This document shows, piece after piece, positions 7,869 to 16,413 of a DNA stretch of 64,000 nt. The DNA comes from Microbispora rosea subsp. aerata (GTDB lineage Bacteria > Actinomycetota > Actinomycetes > Streptosporangiales > Streptosporangiaceae), in contig NZ_BMPY01000008.1 in assembly GCF_014647835.1 (NCBI RefSeq), positions 1 through 64,000 of the forward strand, read 5' to 3'. Made by a program: the position numbers and the translations under genes. Each line of letters starts with the position of its first letter. Position 1 is the stretch's first letter. The notes beneath the pieces were generated by a model. That model did no database searches and was not told the origin of the DNA. It saw nothing but the letters and a program-made list of their open reading frames with translations.

Positions 7869-8535
7869 CGGCCTTGGCCGTCGAGGCGTACTTGTCGACG
7901 TACTCCTGGCCTGAAAGTTCCATCAGCGCGTACATGATCTCGTCGGTGACCGCGCGCAGGACGAGGCGGTCGTTCTCCATGCCGTAGTAGCGGGAGAAGT
8001 CGAGCGGCTTGCCGTACCGAACCCCGGGACGGATGCCGAACTTGGGGAACGGCCGGCCGGGCGGCATCATCTCGAACGTGTTGACCATGGCCCACGGGAT
8101 CACCGGCGCCCGCGACTCCAGCGCGAGCCGGGCCACGCCGGTCTTGCCCTTGTAGAGGCGGCCGTCGGGCGAGCGGGTCCCCTCGGGGTAGATGCCGAGC
8201 ACCTGGTTTTCCTTGAGGATGCGCAGGCCGGTGCGGAGCGCCGCCTCGCTCGCCTTGCCGCCGGAGCGGTCGATCGGCACGGTGCCGACACCGGAGAAGA
8301 AGGCGCGGCTCACCAGTCCCTTGAGTCCGCGGCCGGTGAAATATTCCGCCTTGCCAAGCGAGATCACCTTGCGCGGCAGGAATCCGGCGCCGAAAAAGTG
8401 GTCGGCGAACGACAGGTGGTTGCCGGCCAGGATGACCGGGCCCTCCTTCGGCACGTTCTCCACCCCTTCGGCCCAGGGGCGGAAGACGAAGCGGAGGATC
8501 GGCCAGAGGATGGCCTTCACCACCCAATAAAACAC
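7837..8535 (-). CDS. plsC: 1-acylglycerol-3-phosphate O-acyltransferase (PlsC family)
   Basis: A 232-residue membrane-associated acyltransferase that adds the second acyl chain to lysophosphatidic acid in phospholipid synthesis. The catalytic HX4D motif is NHLSFADH, the glycerophosphate-binding motif is YPEGTRS, and IPWAMVNT follows. The N-terminus has a hydrophobic helix (YWVVKAILWPILRFVF). The GTG at 8535 has GAGGGGG upstream. Its C-terminal codons are part of a repeat array. It is divergent from an esterase gene. The M. tuberculosis counterpart by context would be Rv2182c. Substrate specificity within the family is not certain. Confidence 0.88.
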   Translation of the reverse strand: MFYWVVKAILWPILRFVFRPWAEGVENVPKEGPVILAGNHLSFADHFFGAGFLPRKVISLGKAEYFTGRGLKGLVSRAFFSGVGTVPIDRSGGKASEAALRTGLRILKENQVLGIYPEGTRSPDGRLYKGKTGVARLALESRAPVIPWAMVNTFEMMPPGRPFPKFGIRPGVRYGKPLDFSRYYGMENDRLVLRAVTDEIMYALMELSGQEYVDKYASTAKAEKAAAARENS

Positions 8536-8654
8536 TCGGGCACCCCCTCGGCTCAGATGTGCATGTCATCTTCGCACGCTCCGCCCTCTCGCACTAACGC
8601 TGACCAACGTGCGAGTATCGGGCGGAACACGCCGCCGTTTCACGGAGGTCTCCC

Positions 8655-9419
8655 ATGCCAGTGCTGCCCGGTGCGGAGCCGTACCACCACGAGGGCGGCG
8701 AGGTCGGTGTCCTGCTCTGTCACGGGTTCACCGGCTCGCCGCAGTCCCTTCGGCCCTGGGGGGAACACCTGGCCCGGGCGGGGCTCACGGTGTCTCTGCC
8801 GCGACTGCCCGGCCACGGAACGACGTGGCAGGAGATGAGCCGGACCCGCTGGGAGGACTGGTACGCCGAGCTGGACAAGGCGTTCGCCGACCTGCGCGGC
8901 CGGTGCGCGCAGGCGTTCGTGATGGGCCTGTCCCTCGGCGGCTGCATGGCGCTGCGCCTGGCCGAGGTGCACGGCGACGCCGTTTCGGGCGTCGTCGTGG
9001 TCAACCCGTCCGTGGTCAACGACGTGCCGCTGCTGCGGCTGGCCCCGGTGCTCAAGTACGTCATCCGCTCGATCCCCGGGGTCGCGGGTGACATCAAGAA
9101 GGAGGGCGTGAGCGAGCTCGGCTATGACCGCACGCCCGTCCGGGCGGCCGCCACGCTGCCCCGGCTGTGGAAGCTCGTCCAGGCCGACATCGCCAAGGTG
9201 ACCCAGCCGGTGCTGGTGTTCCACAGCAAGGACGACCATGTGGTAAAGCCGGGGAGCGTCGCGTTCCTGCAGGCGAGGATGGGAAACAATCTGGAGGTCA
9301 GAGAGCTGGCGGACAGCTATCACGTCGCCACCCTCGACAACGACGCGCCTGTGATCTTCGATGGGAGTCTGGAGTTCATTCGCTCCCATGCCTCGGTACC
9401 CTTGACGAAGGACTCGTGA
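8655..9419 (+). CDS. Alpha/beta hydrolase, carboxylesterase (Est30-like)
   Basis: A 254-residue cytosolic hydrolase of the compact carboxylesterase family. The oxyanion motif CHGFTGSPQSLRPWGE is near residue 22, the nucleophile elbow is MGLSLGG, the acid is in SKDDHVV and the histidine in DSYHVATLD. The length matches Est30-type esterases. GGAGG is seven bases before the ATG. It is divergent from plsC and followed after 12 bases by a membrane-protein gene, probably in one transcript. A lipid-related ester or monoacylglycerol substrate is plausible beside plsC, but this is inference. Confidence 0.88.
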   Translation: MPVLPGAEPYHHEGGEVGVLLCHGFTGSPQSLRPWGEHLARAGLTVSLPRLPGHGTTWQEMSRTRWEDWYAELDKAFADLRGRCAQAFVMGLSLGGCMALRLAEVHGDAVSGVVVVNPSVVNDVPLLRLAPVLKYVIRSIPGVAGDIKKEGVSELGYDRTPVRAAATLPRLWKLVQADIAKVTQPVLVFHSKDDHVVKPGSVAFLQARMGNNLEVRELADSYHVATLDNDAPVIFDGSLEFIRSHASVPLTKDS

Positions 9420-9431
9420 CCCGGGATCGAC

Positions 9432-9902
9432 GTGACGCCGCAAAGTGACGAGGACGAGGTCTGGCGCCAGATCGTCGCCTCGTTCAACGAGACAGCCGAG
9501 AACGCCTCGGGCGAACAACCATGGCCCGACCGGGAGAACGTCACCGAGGAGCGCGACGCGGGCGACGGCTCCCCGGGCGACGCGGCCCCCGGCGACGGTG
9601 CCCGGGACGCCGAGGAGACCGGCCGGGAGCAGCCTTCCGCCCCGGCCGCCGACGACGACCACTACATCCCGCCGCCCCCGCCGCCGCTTCCGCAGGGGGA
9701 CCTGCTCAGCCGGCTCTCCTGGCTGGCGCTGTTCGGCGGCCCCGCCTACCTGCTCCTGGCCGCTCTGCTGGACTGGCCCATGGACGGCTGGATCGTGTTC
9801 ACCGCGGTGTCGGCGTTCATCGCGGGATTCGTGATCCTCGTCGTGCGGATGGGCGACGGGCCGCCGGCCGACTCCGGCTGGGACGACGGCGCGGTCGTCT
9901 GA
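9432..9902 (+). CDS. Small membrane protein with acidic N-terminus
   Basis: A 156-residue protein. Residues 1-80 are acidic and low-complexity, followed by a proline run (IPPPPPPLPQGD), then two hydrophobic helices (LSWLALFGGPAYLLLAALL and GWIVFTAVSAFIAGFVILVV). GTG start 12 bases after the esterase stop, so probably co-transcribed. I recognise it only as a conserved actinobacterial membrane protein of unknown function. The C-terminus VRMGDGPPADSGWDDGAVV is characteristic of that group. Confidence 0.75.
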   Translation: MTPQSDEDEVWRQIVASFNETAENASGEQPWPDRENVTEERDAGDGSPGDAAPGDGARDAEETGREQPSAPAADDDHYIPPPPPPLPQGDLLSRLSWLALFGGPAYLLLAALLDWPMDGWIVFTAVSAFIAGFVILVVRMGDGPPADSGWDDGAVV

Positions 9903-10174
9903 TCCACGGCCGGCGCACCGCCTCACCCCCGGCCGGCCCCGGTCCGCCTTCGGCTTGCCCCACAGCCCGCTGCGGCCCTCCGCCGAGCGTTCCCGGACGC
10001 GCACGCCATCTGGCGCGCGTCGAAAAGGCCGGCGTCGCAGCGCCACGGGGTCAGGTGGCGGCGGGGTCGCCCGGGCACATCGGGGCCCCCGTCCAAGTGG
10101 AGCCGGTCAGCGAGCGGCGCGAGAACGTGCTGGCCGTGCCGGTGGAGTCGGGACGTCCGTGGGGGCCTGGCCTG

Positions 10175-10206
10175 CCTTATTCGGCTTCGCCCTTATTCGG
10201 CTTCGC
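10175..10206. repeat. Perfect 16-base tandem duplication at a stop codon
   Basis: CCTTATTCGGCTTCGC occurs twice, at 10175-10190 and 10191-10206. The second copy contains the TAA stop and last codons of the secreted propeller-like gene; the first repeats the same end and stop immediately downstream. Confidence 0.85.
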
Positions 10207-11392
10207 CGGCCGCCTTCAGCGTGGTGTCTTCGGCGGCAGGCGGGCCGAAGCGCGCCACGAGGTCGGTGTAGCGGCCCTTGTCGTCCAGCATGTGACCGAC
10301 CGCCAGGGTCAGGTCCTCGACGTGCGCGACCGCCTGGAGCCGCACGGTGCGGTCCTCGGCCGGCGTACGGCCGCGCAGGGCGGTCCAGCGCGAGCCGTCG
10401 AACCGGAGCAGGAGGCCCTCCGCCGGATGCTCCGGGTCGTAGCCGGAGATCCAGAAGACGCCGTCTCCGTCGCCGGTGACGCCGTACAGCTCGGCGCGGT
10501 GCTCCGGCGGCGTCACCCGTTTCCAGGTCTTGCCGTCCCATCGGAGGACCAGCGGGGCGATGCCGCCGCCGCTTTGGTAGACGCCTCCGATCGCGACCGC
10601 GCTCTTGCGGCCGTCCGCGTACACGTCCCGCAGGAAGCCGCCCTTGACGTGCGGCAGGGCGGCCCGTTTCCATCCGCTGCCGGTCAGGCGCATGGCCAGG
10701 GGCTCGGTGCCGGTGTCGCCCACCGCCCAGCCGTCCGACCGGCCCGCGATCGCCACGCCGTACAGCGCGCCCTCGGGTCCCTGCGCGGTCTTCCAAGCGG
10801 TGCCCTTGGTGGAGCCTCCGCTGCTCAGCAGCAGCGCCCTGCCGTCCCGGCTGCCGACCGCGATCACCTTGCCGGAGGCGGCGGCGACCCCGCCGAGCCA
10901 GTCTCCCGTACGCAGTTGCGGCACGCCGACGCGGTCGAACCCGTCGCGGGAGCCCTTCGCGACGTACGGCAGGCCGTCGTGGCCGTCGCCGACCACCCAG
11001 ATCTCGCCGGCGGAGGCGGCGGCGACCGAGCGCAGGTGCCCGGCGCCGGTGGCGTCGCCGCGGATCTGCACCTCGCTCCAGGAGGAGCCGTCGAAGTGCG
11101 TGATGACGCCCTGGTTGCGCCAGAAGTCCCAGGCGTTCTGCTGGCCCACGGCCCACACGTCCCCGGCCGACAGGCCGGCGACGTCGGACAGCGAGCCGTC
11201 GGGCTGCAGTCGTCCGGTGGAGGAGCCCGCGTCCAGGGCGACCTCGTCCCCCGACGGGCTGCGCTCCGCCTGGGCGCGGACGGTCCATGCGTGCGCGTGC
11301 GCGACCGATGTGGCGCGCGGGAGGAGTCCGGCCAGCAGGCCGGCGGACAGCACACACAACGGCACCGCACGCCGGATGAGGCGGCGGGTCAT
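10193..11392 (-). CDS. Secreted beta-propeller-like protein
   Basis: A 399-residue protein with a Sec signal peptide (MTRRLIRRAVPLCVLSAGLLAGLL, cleavage near AHA). The mature part has repeated blades with the pattern (D/E)xWxVG: GDVWAVGQQN, GEIWVVGDGH, SDGWAVGDTG, GVFWISGYDP and LTLAVGHM, interspersed with WxxxxxP segments. This resembles six or seven bladed propellers found in secreted actinobacterial proteins. No catalytic motif is visible. ATG at 11392 with TACGAT six bases upstream, suggesting a leaderless message. The function is unknown. Confidence 0.75.
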   Translation of the reverse strand: MTRRLIRRAVPLCVLSAGLLAGLLPRATSVAHAHAWTVRAQAERSPSGDEVALDAGSSTGRLQPDGSLSDVAGLSAGDVWAVGQQNAWDFWRNQGVITHFDGSSWSEVQIRGDATGAGHLRSVAAASAGEIWVVGDGHDGLPYVAKGSRDGFDRVGVPQLRTGDWLGGVAAASGKVIAVGSRDGRALLLSSGGSTKGTAWKTAQGPEGALYGVAIAGRSDGWAVGDTGTEPLAMRLTGSGWKRAALPHVKGGFLRDVYADGRKSAVAIGGVYQSGGGIAPLVLRWDGKTWKRVTPPEHRAELYGVTGDGDGVFWISGYDPEHPAEGLLLRFDGSRWTALRGRTPAEDRTVRLQAVAHVEDLTLAVGHMLDDKGRYTDLVARFGPPAAEDTTLKAAGEAE

Positions 11393-11404
11393 GAAACGAT
11401 CGTA
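11393..11404 (-). promoter_or_regulatory. Putative -10 of the propeller-like gene (leaderless)
   Basis: On the minus strand TACGAT (11404-11399) is followed by six bases and the ATG at 11392. No ribosome site is present. Confidence 0.45.
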
Positions 11405-11529
11405 CGGCGGACCGGGCACTCCCCGTCACACGGAACGGGAAAGCCGGTTACCGGCAGGCGCAGGTCCGTGACGCGGCGTCCCCATCCGGCGCGCCGGAGC
11501 GCGGGGCTCGCCCGGCACGGCGGGGGCGG

Positions 11530-12264
11530 TCAGGCCGGGGGCGCGTAACCGATCTCGGCGGCGACCGGCAGGTGGTCGCTCGCGAGGGCCAGATCGCCGG
11601 CCGGGGCGTCCGCGCCGCCGTACGACACGACGGCCAGGCGCGGGTCCGCGAAGATCGCGTCGATGCGCACGCGGGGATCGCGGGACGGGTACGTCGCGAT
11701 GGCCCGGGCGTCGTCCGCGTCCACCCCGGTCCGCGGCGCGGTGGTTCTCGCGGTGGTGAGGCAGTCGGTGTAGCGGGTCGCGAGGAGGCGCCAGACCGGA
11801 GAGCCCGGTGTCTCGTTGAGATCTCCGGCGAGCACCGGCGCGGCCCCGAACGCCCGTGCCGCGCGCTCGAGCAGCGGCACGATCTCGGCGGCGTGGCTCA
11901 GGCGGGCCCCCGCCACGAGGTCCAGATGGGCCGAGCACACCGCGTATCTCTCGTGGTCCTTCTCCACCACGGCGAGCGCGACGGAGCGCCATTCGAGCCC
12001 CGCGAACCACCGCAGGCGGTGCCCGCGCCCGTGCAGGAGCCGTACGGCCGGGGCGATCAGGACGGCGGTCCCGCCCACCCGGCCGCCGGCGGCGACGGAC
12101 AGGCCGGCGGCGCGGGCCAGCGCACGCCTCTTCCGCCGCCAGCCCGGCAGGCGGGGAACCTCCTGCAGGCATAACACGTCGGGCCGCAGGGCGCGGATCA
12201 CCCGGACCAGCGCCCTCCGGTCGTCCTTGAGCCCCCGGATGTTGTAGGTCGCGACCCGCAGCAC
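11530..12264 (-). CDS. Endonuclease/exonuclease/phosphatase-family protein
   Basis: A 244-residue cytosolic protein of the Mg-dependent EEP fold. Visible motifs are the N-terminal TYNIRGLKDD, LQEVPR (metal-binding Glu), AHLDL, GDLNETPGS and the C-terminal SDHLPV, which carries the catalytic Asp-His. The family includes DNases, phosphodiesterases and phospholipid or inositol phosphatases, and the substrate cannot be named from sequence. The GTG start lies four bases after the glucokinase stop, so the two are almost certainly one operon. Confidence 0.85.
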   Translation of the reverse strand: MLRVATYNIRGLKDDRRALVRVIRALRPDVLCLQEVPRLPGWRRKRRALARAAGLSVAAGGRVGGTAVLIAPAVRLLHGRGHRLRWFAGLEWRSVALAVVEKDHERYAVCSAHLDLVAGARLSHAAEIVPLLERAARAFGAAPVLAGDLNETPGSPVWRLLATRYTDCLTTARTTAPRTGVDADDARAIATYPSRDPRVRIDAIFADPRLAVVSYGGADAPAGDLALASDHLPVAAEIGYAPPA

Positions 12265-12268
12265 GCCG

Positions 12269-13210
12269 TCAGCGGAGCCTGGCCAGGTCGCCGGCGCCGA
12301 CCAGCCCGGCCGCCGGCCCCATCTCGGCCACCCTGATCTCGGCGAGCGGGCGGTGCCCCCGGCCGGTCAGCCGCGCGGCGAACTCCTCGCGTACGCGGTC
12401 GACGAACAGGTCGGCGGCGCCGGACACGCCGCCGCCGATGATGAAGCATCCCGGGTCGAGGATGGCGGCCATGTCGGCCAGGCCCTGGGCGAGCCACACG
12501 GCCAGCGACTCGAAGGCGGCCAGCGCCACCCGGTCGCCCTGGCGCGCCGCCTCGGTCACGTGCTCGCCCTGGATGCCCTCGACGGAGCCGCCGAGCCGCA
12601 GCAGGTGCGCGGCGCCCTCCGGGTCGGCCTCGGCGTTGTTCCTGGCCTCCATCAGCAGGGAGCTGCCGCTGGCGTACCGCTCCCAGCAGCCGTTGTTGCC
12701 GCAGCCGCAGGGCCGGCCGCCGGGGACGGCCTGCATGTGGCCGAGCTCGGCCCCCATCCCCCATCGCCCGCGGTAGAGCTGCCCGCCGAGCACGATGCCG
12801 CCGCCGATGCCCGTGCCCACGGTCACGCACACGACGTGGCTTTCGCCCCGGCCCGCGCCGAAGCGGTACTCGCCCCAGGCCATGGCGTTGGCGTCGTTCT
12901 CCACGACGACCGGCAGGCCGACCAGCTCGGCCACCTTCTCGCGCAGCGGCTCCTCCCGCCAGGCGAGGTTGGGGGCGAAGCGGATGATCGAGCGGGTCTC
13001 GTCGACGAAGCCCGCCGCGCCGATGCCGACGGCCTCGACCGTGTGCCTGGCCGCCAGCTCGGTCACCGCATCGGCGATCGTGAGCGCCATTTTCTCGGGG
13101 CTGCCCGCGGGGCTGAGCCGCTGGCCGCGCTCGATGATGGCGCCGTGTTCGTCGACGACACCATAAGCGATCTTGGTACCGCCCACGTCCACGCCGATGG
13201 TCAGCGCCAT
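12269..13210 (-). CDS. glk: ROK-family glucokinase
   Basis: A 313-residue cytosolic kinase that phosphorylates glucose with ATP. The N-terminal phosphate loop is GVDVGGTKIAYG, the sugar-binding ENDANAMAWGE follows, then GTGIGGGIV and the ROK zinc motif with GHM and CGCGNNGCWE. The start MALTIGVDVGG at 13210 has GGAAGG upstream; the frame continues further 5' without similarity. It is followed after four bases by the EEP-family gene. In Streptomyces this family also mediates carbon repression, but that role is not shown here. Confidence 0.92.
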   Translation of the reverse strand: MALTIGVDVGGTKIAYGVVDEHGAIIERGQRLSPAGSPEKMALTIADAVTELAARHTVEAVGIGAAGFVDETRSIIRFAPNLAWREEPLREKVAELVGLPVVVENDANAMAWGEYRFGAGRGESHVVCVTVGTGIGGGIVLGGQLYRGRWGMGAELGHMQAVPGGRPCGCGNNGCWERYASGSSLLMEARNNAEADPEGAAHLLRLGGSVEGIQGEHVTEAARQGDRVALAAFESLAVWLAQGLADMAAILDPGCFIIGGGVSGAADLFVDRVREEFAARLTGRGHRPLAEIRVAEMGPAAGLVGAGDLARLR

Positions 13211-13353
13211 TCGTCTTCCTTCCGCCCGATCCGCTTTCCGCCGAAACCGGCGCCGGCCCGGGTCGTGACCGCCCGGGCCATTACGCCGCGCCGATTGAAG
13301 CCGATCGAGCCCGGTTGTGGCAATCCCGCCGTCACCCGCCCGCAACGGGCCCG

Positions 13354-13800
13354 TCATCCGAGGTCGATGTGCTCCACCGTGGAGTCGCCGGACCGCCGCT
13401 CCCCCGCCGGGCGCGCGCCGCCGCCCGTGGCGGAGCGCTGCAGGGCGTCGACCGCCTGCCGGAACGCCGCGAACAGTTCCTCACCTGCCGCGACCAGGTG
13501 GTCGGTGACGTCGCCTCCGGCCTCCCGGCGCGCGGCGATGACCCGGCACACCGGGCAGGCCCGGCAGATGTACTCGTCGTGGTCCTCGGAGACGGCCTCG
13601 CTCCACACGTCGCCGCCCCGGCCGCCCGTGCCGGCGCCGCCGAAGGCGGACCCGAAGCCGCTCAGGCCGCCCTTCACCAGCCCCTTGCCGAACTCCCGGC
13701 CCATCCGCCGCTGGACGGCGTCCAGCAGCTTCATCGCCTCCTCAACCGCGGACCCGAGCGGGTCCTGACCACGCGGGGTCGTGTCGTTGGACTGCGTCAT
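13354..13800 (-). CDS. DUF5304-like conserved actinobacterial protein
   Basis: A 148-residue soluble protein. It has an N-terminal amphipathic helix (AVEEAMKLLDAVQRRM), a glycine-rich linker, and a C-terminal part with a CRACPVCR motif that could hold a metal. The ATG overlaps the stop of the ArsA-like gene (ATGA), so it is translationally coupled as the third gene of the SRPBCC-ArsA operon. In M. tuberculosis the equivalent position is Rv2183c. The function is unknown. Confidence 0.75.
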   Translation of the reverse strand: MTQSNDTTPRGQDPLGSAVEEAMKLLDAVQRRMGREFGKGLVKGGLSGFGSAFGGAGTGGRGGDVWSEAVSEDHDEYICRACPVCRVIAARREAGGDVTDHLVAAGEELFAAFRQAVDALQRSATGGGARPAGERRSGDSTVEHIDLG

Positions 13801-14957
13801 TTCGCCCCTCCTGCCTCGAACCGTACCCGGAGCAGGCCGTCTCGGAGCGCGGCCGAGCAGATCCGGCGCCGGGCGAGGGCGGCGGGCAGGGCGATGACCC
13901 GCCGGTAGGACCCGGCGGTGACGATGATCTCGTCGCCCTTGCGGGCGAGATCGAGGTCGTCGCGGTCGGCGAGCGGCAGGGACAGCGTCAGCTCGTCGGC
14001 GGTGAACCGCAGCGGCGGTTCCACGTCCGGGCGGGCGAAGGGGTCCCGGTCTCCGTACATCCGCGCGGCGAGATCCGCCAGGGCGGCCGTCCCGACCGGC
14101 TCCGCCGGGAGGTAGGGGACGGTGAGGACGGGCAGCGGCGCGAACGACTCGTGCACCGTGGCCAGTTGCCTGGCCTGGGCCTCGATCCAGCCCCGCCGCC
14201 ACTCGTCGGCGCCCTCCGCGGGGAACACCCGGTTGGCGATCACCGCGTCGACGCGGTAGCCGTACAGGCTGAGGGAGGTGAGCGTGCGGCGGGCCTCGGC
14301 GACGACCACCGCCTCGGGGGTGAGCACGAGCCGCACGGACGCGCCGTCGCCGGTGAGCAGCGCGCGCACCTCCAGCAGGCCCCGGTGCAGCCGCTCCCCC
14401 GCCGACACGACCTCGCCCTCGGGCATGCTCACCCTGGCGACGTGCCGGATGACCGGCGACAGCGCCCTGACCATCCGCCTGCCCGCGGGGAGCAGGCGGC
14501 TGACGTGCCAGTCGAGCGCCTCGGGCAGGGCGAGCAGGCGCAGCGTCTCCGCGGTCGGCGCGCAGTCGACGACGATGACGTCCCAGCGGCCGGTGCGGGC
14601 CTGCTCGCGCAGTTCGAGCAGCGCGAGGATCTCCTCGGCGCCGGGCAGGACGGTGATCTCCTCGGCGGTCACCTCGTCGAGCCCGAGGTCGGCCAGCACG
14701 TTGCCGGCGTAGTCGCGAAGTCTGCCCCAGTGGCGCTCCATCGACTTCTGCGTGTCCACCTGCTGCAGATGCAGGCCGGGGGCGGCCTCGACCGGCTCGG
14801 CCGAGGGCGGCACGCCGAGCGCGTCGGCCAGCGAGTGCGCGGTGTCGGTGGACACGACCAGCGTCTTGTGGCCGCGCTCGGCGGAGAGCGTGGCGGTGGC
14901 GGCGGCGGCCGTGGTCTTGCCGACGCCGCCCTTCCCCGTGAAGAGGAGGGTCCTCAT
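13797..14957 (-). CDS. ArsA/GET3-like ATPase
   Basis: A 386-residue P-loop ATPase of the anion-transporting ArsA group. The deviant Walker A is FTGKGGVGKTT at residues 5-15, switch I has STDTAHSLADALG, Walker B region is WDVIVVDCAPTAETLRLL, and the C-terminal domain (about 310-386) resembles the small ArsA HSP20-like fold. The arsenite-binding cysteines are not evident, so an arsenic role is unlikely. ATG at 14957 overlaps the upstream SRPBCC stop as ATGA. The M. tuberculosis homolog by context is Rv2184c. A chaperone or targeting role is possible; function unproven. Confidence 0.88.
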   Translation of the reverse strand: MRTLLFTGKGGVGKTTAAAATATLSAERGHKTLVVSTDTAHSLADALGVPPSAEPVEAAPGLHLQQVDTQKSMERHWGRLRDYAGNVLADLGLDEVTAEEITVLPGAEEILALLELREQARTGRWDVIVVDCAPTAETLRLLALPEALDWHVSRLLPAGRRMVRALSPVIRHVARVSMPEGEVVSAGERLHRGLLEVRALLTGDGASVRLVLTPEAVVVAEARRTLTSLSLYGYRVDAVIANRVFPAEGADEWRRGWIEAQARQLATVHESFAPLPVLTVPYLPAEPVGTAALADLAARMYGDRDPFARPDVEPPLRFTADELTLSLPLADRDDLDLARKGDEIIVTAGSYRRVIALPAALARRRICSAALRDGLLRVRFEAGGAK

Positions 14958-15391
14958 CGGCTTTCGACGCGCCGCTTGAGCCCCTTCAGCGCCGTGTCGA
15001 CGATGACCTTCTCGGCCTTCCGCCTGATCATGCCGATCATCGGGACCTTCAGGTCGACGGCGAGGTCGTAGGTGACCTCGGTGCCGCCGCCGGTGTCGGC
15101 CAGCCGGTAGCTGCCGTTCAGGGCGGACAGCATCTTCCCGGCGTCGACCATCGACCAGCTCACCGCCGTGTCGCCGTCCCAGTCGTAGCCGAGGACGTAC
15201 TCGTCGCTGATCACTCCGGCGTCGAGGACGAACCTGACCCGGGTGGCGCGGCCGTCCGCGTCCGACTCCAGGATCTCGGCCTTCTTCACCTGACCGGCCC
15301 ACTCCGGGTAGGCCGGGAAGTCGGCGATGACGGCCATGATTGTCGACCGGTCGGCGCCGATCGTGATGCTCGACGAAGTGCGATCAGCCAT
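14954..15391 (-). CDS. SRPBCC-fold (polyketide cyclase/START-like) protein
   Basis: A 145-residue single-domain helix-grip protein. The features FPAYPEWAGQVKKAEIL, a central strand set with VSWSMVDAG, and the long C-terminal helix (MIRRKAEKVIVDTALKGLKRR) are typical of the lipid-binding SRPBCC family. The ATG at 15391 is preceded by TACGGT six bases upstream, and it heads the operon SRPBCC-ArsA-DUF5304 joined by two ATGA overlaps. This trio is conserved in mycobacteria (Rv2185c-Rv2183c). The ligand is unknown. Confidence 0.85.
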   Translation of the reverse strand: MADRTSSSITIGADRSTIMAVIADFPAYPEWAGQVKKAEILESDADGRATRVRFVLDAGVISDEYVLGYDWDGDTAVSWSMVDAGKMLSALNGSYRLADTGGGTEVTYDLAVDLKVPMIGMIRRKAEKVIVDTALKGLKRRVESR

Positions 15392-15403
15392 GCGCCAACC
15401 GTA
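15392..15403 (-). promoter_or_regulatory. Putative -10 of the SRPBCC-ArsA operon (leaderless)
   Basis: TACGGT (15403-15398, minus strand), then six bases, then the ATG at 15391. It overlaps the 14-base gap after the metallophosphoesterase stop. Confidence 0.4.
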
Positions 15404-15405
15404 CT

Positions 15406-16173
15406 TCACCATTCCAGGGCGAAAGGCGTGCCACGGCCGCGGAAATGGCCGACGTTGACGCATTCGGTGCGCCCGACACGGGTGCGGCTGACCAGAGGCT
15501 GGTGGACGTGGCCGAACAGCGCGAAGCGCGGCTGTGTCTTCCTGATCGCCTCGAGCGTGGCCTCGCTGCCCCGTTCGAACCGCCGGGCCACCACGTCGTA
15601 CAGCAGCTCGGGGATGGCGGGCGGGATGTGGCAGCACAAGACGTCCACCGCGCCGACCGCCTCGACCTTGCGCGCGAACTCCTCGTCGTCGATCTCGTTG
15701 GGCGTGCGGTATTTCGTGCGCAGGCCGCCGCCGACGAACCCGAAGGTCAGCCCGCCGATCTCGGCCACCTCGCCGTCCAGGACCCGCTGCCCGGGCCGCA
15801 GATGGTCGGCCCACAGCCGCGGCAGGTCCACGTTGCCGTACGTGAGATAGGCGGGCGTCGGCATGGCGGAGAAGATCTGCTCGTACTGACGCCGGACCGC
15901 CGCCTCCAGGACGTCGCGGGGATCGCCGTCGAGGGACGCCCACAGGCCGGCCGACAGCTCCCGGGCCTCGTCGAAGCGGCCCGCCGCGCGCAGGCCCACG
16001 TACTCGCTCGCCTTGTCCGCGCCGAAGAGCTCGGGGAAGATGCCCTGCGAGTGATCCGCGTAGTCGATGAAAAGGAGCAGGTCGCCGAGGCAGATCAGGG
16101 CGTCGGCCCCGTCTTTCGCGCGGGCGAGCGCGTCGGCCCTGCCGTGGACGTCGCTGACCACGTGGATGCGCAT
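15406..16173 (-). CDS. Metallophosphoesterase
   Basis: A 255-residue calcineurin-like phosphoesterase. All metal-binding blocks are visible: SDVHGR (DxH), CLGDLL (GDxx), YGNVDL (GNxD variant), CCHIPP and FGHVHQP (GHxH). The start at 16173 was chosen because the DxH motif follows at once and TACCAT lies six bases upstream. The frame starts 240 bases from the divergent fadD and lies just ahead of the SRPBCC operon. The substrate (cyclic nucleotide, phosphoprotein or nucleotide) is not determinable. Confidence 0.87.
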   Translation of the reverse strand: MRIHVVSDVHGRADALARAKDGADALICLGDLLLFIDYADHSQGIFPELFGADKASEYVGLRAAGRFDEARELSAGLWASLDGDPRDVLEAAVRRQYEQIFSAMPTPAYLTYGNVDLPRLWADHLRPGQRVLDGEVAEIGGLTFGFVGGGLRTKYRTPNEIDDEEFARKVEAVGAVDVLCCHIPPAIPELLYDVVARRFERGSEATLEAIRKTQPRFALFGHVHQPLVSRTRVGRTECVNVGHFRGRGTPFALEW

Positions 16174-16185
16174 GGGCTCATGGTA
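16174..16185 (-). promoter_or_regulatory. Putative -10 of the metallophosphoesterase gene
   Basis: TACCAT (16185-16180, minus strand) is six bases before the ATG at 16173, again without a ribosome site. Confidence 0.4.
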
Positions 16186-16413
16186 AACGGCCGCTTTACC
16201 TAGCAACCGCTTGGGTCACGAAAAGGTGTCGGAGCCGCCGTCTCGGGGACACTGATAGCGTCGATTTCTCCCTGGATAACGCCTGGGTGACGGATCTACC
16301 CACGCGTAACTTCGCGCGGTAGCGTCCGGTGAGACACAAAGAGTGATGCCCGCAACGCGGCCCCCGCCCTGCACTCCGGGGGACCCGCGCGGCCGTGCGC
16401 GAAGGAGTGACCC

